Shown here: positions 7,516 to 12,140 of the stretch, piece after piece
Numbering within the stretch: position 1 is the stretch's first letter
Layout of the letters: every line of letters starts with the position of its first letter
Source: Phlegmacium glaucopus
Taxonomy: Eukaryota > Basidiomycota > Agaricomycetes > Agaricales > Cortinariaceae
Direction of reading: 5' to 3'
Length of the DNA: 12,140 nucleotides
NCBI GenBank assembly: GCA_015039465.1
Contig: MU130372.1
Coordinates: forward strand, 507,632-519,771
Translations under genes and position numbers: made by a program
Notes under the pieces: generated by a model
Database searches by the model: none
What the model saw: only the letters and a program-made list of their open reading frames with translations
Told to the model about the DNA's origin: nothing

Positions 7516-8333
7516 CTAATCACCCAACCAACTGTCATCAAAGTTAGTAAAATCAGCTGCCGTAAAAGGACCCACACAGCCCGATCCGCTTGGATGGTAT
7601 GCCACTTCACCTTGCCCACCCTCGTTGTCCCCCACATTGTCTGACCCAGGGATGAAGGTTTGTGCAAAATCTTCAAACATGGCATCTCCATCATCATTGT
7701 CTTCAGATGGGACAAAGGTTTGAGCAAGCTTTCGAACATGTCATCCCCCCTGTTATCACTATCTTCTGATGGTACAAAAATATCAGCAAATCATATTGCC
7801 ACATCTCACTTGACTGTTCCCTCAAGATAAACACTGTTTGGTGGTCCTGTTTTATTGTCCTCCGAGTCATCAATGTAGACAGTCATAGGTGGGGGACTAG
7901 TGGTTTGCATTTCCGGAAGCTCAACATCGGAATCATCTACAAAGATAGTTGCAGGTGGATTGTCCAATTTGGCTGCATGAATGATGTCCAATTTGGCTTG
8001 GGGAATCATTGCCGCTGTGGGAGTAGGCTCATTGGATTCAATGTATATGATCCCAACTATTTGTTATTAGTAAAGAGTTAACAGTTATTGGTTGGTGACA
8101 TACAGTAGAACATAATCAGTAGGAGGAGCAGGTAACCACATATTTTTGGTTCCTGAGCAGGCAGAAAGCCGAGCATCACTGGACCAGTTTTGAGAAGGGC
8201 CAGAATACAGAGGACAGTTGCAAAATGCGAGGGGGAACTCATGGGGCTCGAGTTCTTGTTCCACACAGATATCCGAAATCAGCTGCTTGTAGGGTGATGG
8301 ATTTGTAATCTCCTTGTTTAACTCCTGATGCAT
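7516..8333 (-). pseudogene. Acidic repeat tail of an unrecognised gene, frameshifted
   Basis: On the minus strand, from 8333: NPSPYKQLISDICVEQELEP and a Cys-containing stretch to about 8104; a likely 47-nt intron (8057-8103, GTATGT, TACTAAT branch, ATAG); then a run of short hydrophobic-acidic motifs: IIYIESNE (8028-8051), TIFVDDSD (7926-7949), TVYIDDSE (7860-7883), DIFVPSEDSD (7755-7784), TFVPSEDNDD, TFIPGSDN (7636-7659), ending DDSWLGD and TAG at 7518-7516. Frames change after the SVYLEGT motif and again at the AAA/TTT run 7730-7732, where one missing base explains the shift between DDMFE and LAQTFVP. Phases across the 47-nt intron do not agree, so more damage is likely. Family unknown. Confidence 0.55.
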
Positions 8334-9240
8334 TTTTATTGGTCAGACCAGTTGAATGGGATGGCAGGTCATAGTTGGCAAGGCTCTTGTTGTAGCCCAA
8401 ATGCAGCAACTGGAATTCATGATCTGCTGCCCGAACCATGTCCCTGAGATCCTCCTCCTTTAAGTCCACACCCCACGTCCACTTTTTGAATGCTTCTGAC
8501 TGTCCAGTTAGGCCTGCTAAGGAAGTTGATTCAGCTCCAGTGGTATCTTTGATGACCGCTGCCTCAAAGAAAAGATTGATGGCCAATGTCCAACAGATAG
8601 CGAGAGCGCGTTCAGCCTGATGTGCATGTTCTACAGCATCCACATGATTCTGCAAGTCCTTTGCCCGATCCATGACTCCCAATGCAGCTGCCCGATACAG
8701 GCAGCAGCGTGGGCAATGGTCACCCTTGGCATCATCCCAAATCTTGTCATGCCATGTGTAATGTGGCTTACTGAGATCTGAATCCGCTGGAGGACTGGTT
8801 TGAACGGATGGGCCTTCACCTGCTGCTGCACAACATTCTGCCTGATTGATCTTGCAGGCATGGAACTCAAGGCACTCTGAGAGGTTTTGCGTGTTTAATA
8901 ACCCAATGCTCTGTCCTGGTGTCTCTGCCTGATTCCACCAATCAAAGGAGAAGTTCTTGATGTGAGCACCTGGTATGTCGGCATTGCCCAATTCCAAGTA
9001 TTCCAAGAACTCAGGATCAAACTTGAATCTTTTTGCAGCGGATGTTCTCTCTTCATAGCTTTGAGCTAGTGAGCGGATTAAGACTGGGATAGTTAGGGAG
9101 TGACCCATTGCAGTTGCCAGACCAACATAGGACAAACAAAACATCTGCAGTATATGATATGAAATCACTAACTTCATCAGGTCTCATGAACACATACCAG
9201 TTCCTGAAGGAAGCATTTGGTCATCAGGAGAACTTTAGAA
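8239..9240 (-). CDS. Unrecognised protein, central part of a decayed gene
   Basis: A minus-strand frame of about 300 codons reads from exon start 9144 (MFCLSYVGLATAMGHS) through FDPEFLEYLELGNADIPGAH, SFDWWNQAETPGQ, DDAKGDHCPRCCLYRAAALG and KWTWGVDLKEEDLRDMVRAA. A 53-nt GT-AG intron (9145-9197, GTATGT...CTGCAG) joins it in phase to SKVLLMTKCFLQEL at 9198-9240, and, after removal of element D, to ALWAIARAHP at 9600 onward. Near 8335 the sense frame probably shifts to the one used by the acidic tail. No family recognised; it lies between KDZ and Plavaka remnants, so a transposon-borne protein is possible (inference). Confidence 0.6.
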
Positions 9241-9599
9241 GGATGGGCCAGTACTTTACCCTCCCCCACACATATTCTGAGCAAGTCCGAGCAGGTCCGA
9301 GCAATCCGAGCAAATTCCGAGCAAATTCCGACCAAATTCTGAGCAATCCAACCAAATTCCAACCAACTTCTGACCTCATTTAGGGTTAGGTTAAGGTTTG
9401 GTTAGAGTCTATTTAGGGTTAGGATTAAGGTTTATTTAAGAGGTTAGGGCAGTATATTGATGCTAGGTGGTTATAATGAATTTGATGTAAAATTGGTTGG
9501 AATATGGTCGGATTCTGCTCGGATTCTACTTGGAGTTTGCTTGGACCTGCTTGGACCCGTTCGGAATGTGTGGGGGAGAGTAAAGACCTCGGATGGGCC
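9241..9599. mobile_element. Element D: 341-bp MITE with 9-bp target duplication
   Basis: GGATGGGCC flanks the element at 9241-9249 and 9591-9599. The element (9250-9590) begins AGTACTTTACCCTCCCCCAC and its right end reads, reverse complemented, GAGGTCTTTACTCTCCCCCAC, so TIRs match with small differences. Subterminal 10-bp repeats around GAGCAAGTCC run inward from 9280 and, inverted and diverged, from about 9495 to 9563. Excising the element and one copy of the duplication gives an uninterrupted minus-strand frame (A-R-A-H-P-S-K-V-L-L). The middle has several TTAGGG words but no coding. A 9-bp duplication fits Mutator-like or related cut-and-paste elements (family knowledge). Confidence 0.9.
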
Positions 9600-9745
9600 C
9601 TTGCAATGGCCCACAAAGCTGCACAGAACCGGGCTTCACAGTAAGTGATCATGGAGTGGATATGCAGTGTATCTGTGCGATAGGGAGTATTTTGGAGATC
9701 ATAAACATTAAAAATATTCAGGGGGGACATGATTGTTGATTGCAC
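9600..9745 (-). pseudogene. Upstream exon fragment of the unrecognised minus-strand gene
   Basis: The minus strand reads SPLNIFNVYDLQNTPYRTD, HIHSMITYCEARF, CAALWAIARAHP and then meets element D. It continues in frame into the frame at 9240 after removal of the element. A true start was not found: the ATG codons at its beginning lie in sequence that does not splice cleanly to the KDZ-like fragment further upstream. Confidence 0.55.
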
Positions 9746-9781
9746 GGATAATGATTACACATTCAACAAGAAGTCAACTTG

Positions 9782-10039
9782 TCACGTGACAGGACTGCCG
9801 TAAAGCATGTTCCTTACTTTGAAGAGGGACTCAGCTGCTGCAGCAACCTGCCGCCACCGGGCAACTTGATGGGCGGCATAAGCAATGGCACCCGGGCTTA
9901 GTGCCACAACATTGCAGTGTTCCTCCCATACTTTTGCCCGATAAAGAAAATACCTCACTGACCACTCCATCTCATATCCAACTAAAATATGTTCCTCCTG
10001 CCACCTATTTTTTTTGCGCCCTTTGTTACATTCCGTCAC
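9782..10039 (-). pseudogene. KDZ-type transposase C-terminal fragment
   Basis: The minus strand reads NRWQEEHILVGYEMEWSVRY, FLYRAKVWEEHC, LSPGAIAYAAHQVARWRQVA and AAAESLFK, followed by a GTAAGG donor. The pattern (E-E-x-x-L-x-x-E-M, aromatic and Lys-rich helix, then a G-A-x-A-Y-A-x-x-Q helix) is what I know from the C-terminal end of KDZ transposases of Agaricomycetes; this was not checked by search. The 5' side is cut by the LTR starting at 10024, so the catalytic core is missing. It may or may not have been the same transcription unit as the gene at 9745 downward: no acceptor gave an open frame. Confidence 0.5.
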
Positions 10040-10646
10040 ACGTTACTCCGGTCCGACTCCGACGGAGTTGTTTCCGGTAGTCCATACTCTGTTCCAGTAC
10101 TTTCCCTTGTCTCCGACTCTACTCCTCCTACGTCCGACTCCGAGACTTCTCCGTATCACTCCAACTCTTCCAACAATATCCCAAACACCTTACCACACCT
10201 TTGTCATAACAACTATTTCTTTGTCATCACTTTCCCACCATCAGTCAGCACACCAGCTATGGATTATTCACCCCAAGAATGCAGGACCTTCCGGGAGCAG
10301 AACGCAGCACTTATATTTATCTTTTATATTTCGGTTGCTATTCTTTTATTTATTTAAGTACTCGAAACTTGTATGTTTTCCCTCAGTTCGAATATCAACT
10401 TAGTTTCCTCCTCTTGTTTGTCCTCTAAGTCACTGAGGTCTTCCGACTTGTTCCTTTCTTCTTCTGTTCCGAAATCAGGACACCTTAGGAGCTGGGTGGC
10501 ACAGCACACACGCTGAGGCCAACGTCCTTTCCGGTTACTGTTCCGGTTCCGTTCCGTCCGTTCCGGAGTAACTCCGACGTGACTGCTCTCGTTCCGTTTC
10601 TCCTTCCAGAGTAACTCCAACGTGATCCCTTTTTTTAAACTTAACA
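10024..10646 (+). mobile_element. 5' LTR of a Ty3/gypsy retrotransposon
   Basis: Starts TGTTACATTCCGTCACACG inside the KDZ-like fragment and ends TTTAAACTTAACA, 30 bases before the gag ATG. A TATTTAA at 10351-10357 sits about 30 bases before AGTTCGAATAT at 10385, the proposed transcript start. The left border is supported by the break in the KDZ-like reading; the right border by the TAACA ending and the primer-binding complement next to it. The 3' LTR and target duplication lie outside the window, so borders are not confirmed by a second copy. Confidence 0.65.
10566..10625 (+). repeat. Near-perfect 17-bp direct repeats in the LTR
   Basis: GAGTAACTCCGACGTGA (10566-10582) and GAGTAACTCCAACGTGA (10609-10625) differ at one base and lie 43 bp apart. 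They fall in the transcribed leader before gag. Confidence 0.8.
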
Positions 10647-10648
10647 GT

Positions 10649-10659
10649 ATATTCGAACT
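10649..10659 (+). other. Candidate self-priming primer-binding site
   Basis: ATATTCGAACT, two bases after the LTR end, is the exact 11-base reverse complement of AGTTCGAATAT at 10385-10395 in the LTR. Tf1/sushi-type elements prime reverse transcription with the first 11 bases of their own mRNA folded onto such a site (family knowledge). No usual tRNA-type TGG site is seen here. The core TTCGAA is a palindrome, so part of the match is automatic; the five extra paired bases are not. Confidence 0.6.
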
Positions 10660-10676
10660 TCTCACCCACTCCTTCT

Positions 10677-11845
10677 ATGCTAACTCGTTCTAAAACTTCA
10701 AAAAATCCAATTCCGATACAAGAAAATATGTCCCATGAACACTCCCCCGCCAGGCAGACTCCCGTGCCCGATATAGTCGAAGAGGCTAGTCATATTGATG
10801 AACCTCGGAGTACTACGGACGAAGTTGAGTCTCCATCTATTCATATCAATGAACTTGTTTCCGCTTTAAATTCCCTCGGGAAATCCTCAGCCAAGTCCGA
10901 TTCGGCTGGCAGACTTAGAGAGCCCGAACCCTTCACGGGTAAGGATCCTAAGAAACTGAAAGCTTTTCTTTTCCAGTGCAAGCTCTATTTCCGGAGCTCT
11001 TCCGACACATTCCGAGATGACTCCAAGCGAGTAACCTTTGCTTTGTCCTATCTCCGGGATGTTGCTCAGGAATGGTTCGAACCTGGAATTTCTGGACTCA
11101 CCGACGATCCTCCGTCTTGGCTTGAAGATTGGGATCTCTTCATCAGCGAACTTCAGTCCAACTTTGGTCCTTTCGACAAATCCGCCAACGTAGAACACAA
11201 ACTCATGACACTCCGAATGAAGGATAGCCAACGTATCTCCGATTACTTAGTCCGGTTCAACTCCTTGGCAGTCCGCTGCACTTGGGGCGAGCCCGCCCTA
11301 AGGTATAGGTTTTATGAAGGTTTACCTTCCCGACTCAAGGATGAAATTACCAAAGGCGATGGCAAGCCCCGGACCATGGACACAATGCGACAAAAAGCTC
11401 AAAGTGCTGATGCTCGACATTGGGAACGTATGCAAGAACGTTCTCGAGAAGCCGTCCCCCGCCAGCAACAAAATCCTCCGAAGCCTCCTACTCCTTCTTC
11501 CTCCTCCAGTCCATCTTCCAGTCCTTCCTCCCGTTCCGGAAAACAGTCTCGGCCTTCGGATCAAATTCCGATAAGCCTGCAGACTCCGGTAAAGTTTCCA
11601 CTCCTCCAATTCCCAATCTGGAAGGCATACTGGACTTGCGGGGTAGACTTACCCAGCAAGAAAGGCAACACCGGATGGATAATAATCTCTGTCTTTTTTG
11701 TGGCAAGTCCGGTCATCGTATTGCTGACTGTAACTTAGCCAAGGCAAGCTCCGCTAGAGGCCGAGCCTCTACCGTTTCCGTTTCCGTTCCTGACTCCGTT
11801 CCGGCTATGTCAAAGGACTCCGGTTCGGAGAAGGAAAAAGTCTAA
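10677..11845 (+). pseudogene. gag: Ty3/gypsy Gag, frameshifted before the zinc knuckle
   Basis: Starts ATG at 10677 (MLTRSKTSKN). The capsid-like region runs from REPEPFTGKD (residue 81) through FLFQCKLYF, AQEWFEPGISG (about 130) and YLVRFNSLAVRCTW to YEGLPSRLKDEI (about 225), the retrotransposon gag pattern. A Pro/Ser-rich linker follows. The nucleocapsid knuckle C-LF-C-GKSG-H-RIAD-C (CX2CX4HX4C) at 11690-11731 is in another frame, which is entered near 11547 (SAFGSNSDKPAD...) and ends at TAA 11843-11845. One missing base in the CAGTCTCGG region would explain this. The sequence there does not fit a usual slippery heptamer, so mutation is more likely than programmed frameshifting. The packaging role is family knowledge. 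Confidence 0.85.
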
Positions 11846-12140
11846 GCAATTTGCTGGACGCAGCACAGACGGTGATTTGCGAGAGCCCCTGTGCTGAATT
11901 TGTTGCAGTCCTATGCAATAGTCTCTCCAGATACCCACACAGTTTTGTTTCTCCTTTTTTCTCTTCATTTTCCAAATCTCAGCTTTTCCGCTTCTATTTG
12001 ACATTTTTGATTTTCTCCATTTCTTCCGATTTCTCCGGATTCCTCCAATGAGATTCCATTTTATTCTGCCTCATCTGCGGGCATGTTTACCCATGCTACC
12101 TTTGTTTCCATTCAGTTTCCTTGTGGATCCGTCCACTAAC
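11846..12140 (+). other. Decayed gag-pol junction, no intact frame
   Basis: After the gag stop, short frames overlap without a continuous reading. The last stretch (from about 12048) reads NEIPFYSASSAGMFTHATF, which could lead into a protease domain beyond the window, but no D-S/T-G active site is seen. Call it degenerate or unresolved. Confidence 0.35.

Noticed and set aside
9380..9460. TTAGGG words as an interstitial telomere.
   Set aside because: Only a few non-contiguous copies occur in the middle of element D; they are better read as part of the MITE interior.
11322..11706. Minus-strand frames opposite gag.
   Set aside because: They are shadows of the gag Pro/Ser-rich linker and knuckle on the plus strand.

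Overview
The window looks like a piece of an Agaricomycete (mushroom-forming basidiomycete) genome made almost wholly of transposable elements. The grounds are a cysteine-cluster protein of the kind that travels with KDZ transposons (CxC5/CxC6 type), a Plavaka-type transposase, a KDZ-type C-terminal fragment, a Ty3/gypsy gag with a CCHC knuckle, and GT-AG introns of about 50-59 bases. No ordinary host gene was recognised. Family names come from reading protein motifs by eye, without a database search.

The strangest part is bases 1-1200. Read normally, on either strand, they hold nothing. Read backwards WITHOUT complementing (base 1200 down to base 1), they give a long open frame of sensible protein that runs, in frame and with no missing base, into the gene starting at 1201. 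So the block is string-reversed (written 3'->5'), not inverted. No ordinary rearrangement does this, and the round length of 1200 points to a data-handling artefact or a deliberate edit. Once corrected, the CxC5/CxC6 gene runs from about base 430 (or 400) to 2666, with two short introns and one in-frame TGA.

Layout: 1-2704, CxC5/CxC6 gene and poly(A) signal. 2740-3102, AGGAATCC minisatellite element (A). 3103-3858, second element (B) with inverted termini. 3863-5155, minus-strand Plavaka transposase pseudogene, cut by a 401-bp solo LTR with a 5-bp target duplication. 5156-6102, element C with 19-bp inverted repeats. 6103-7340, diverged tandem repeats with an exact 294-bp spacing, cut by a 249-bp solo LTR with a 5-bp target duplication. 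7516-9745, a decayed, unrecognised minus-strand gene with an acidic repeat tail, cut at 9250-9590 by a 341-bp miniature element (D) with a 9-bp target duplication. 9782-10039, KDZ-like C-terminal fragment on the minus strand. 10024-12140, 5' LTR, a probable self-priming site and gag of a Ty3/gypsy (Tf1/sushi-like) element that runs off the window.

The elements form a nested record: older transposase genes are interrupted by solo LTRs and miniature elements, and most coding units carry a frameshift, a stop or a truncation. Elements A, B and D share a terminal motif around CTTTAC-n-CTCCCCCAC and, with C, carry 10-11-bp phased subterminal repeats whose 'word' differs in each element.
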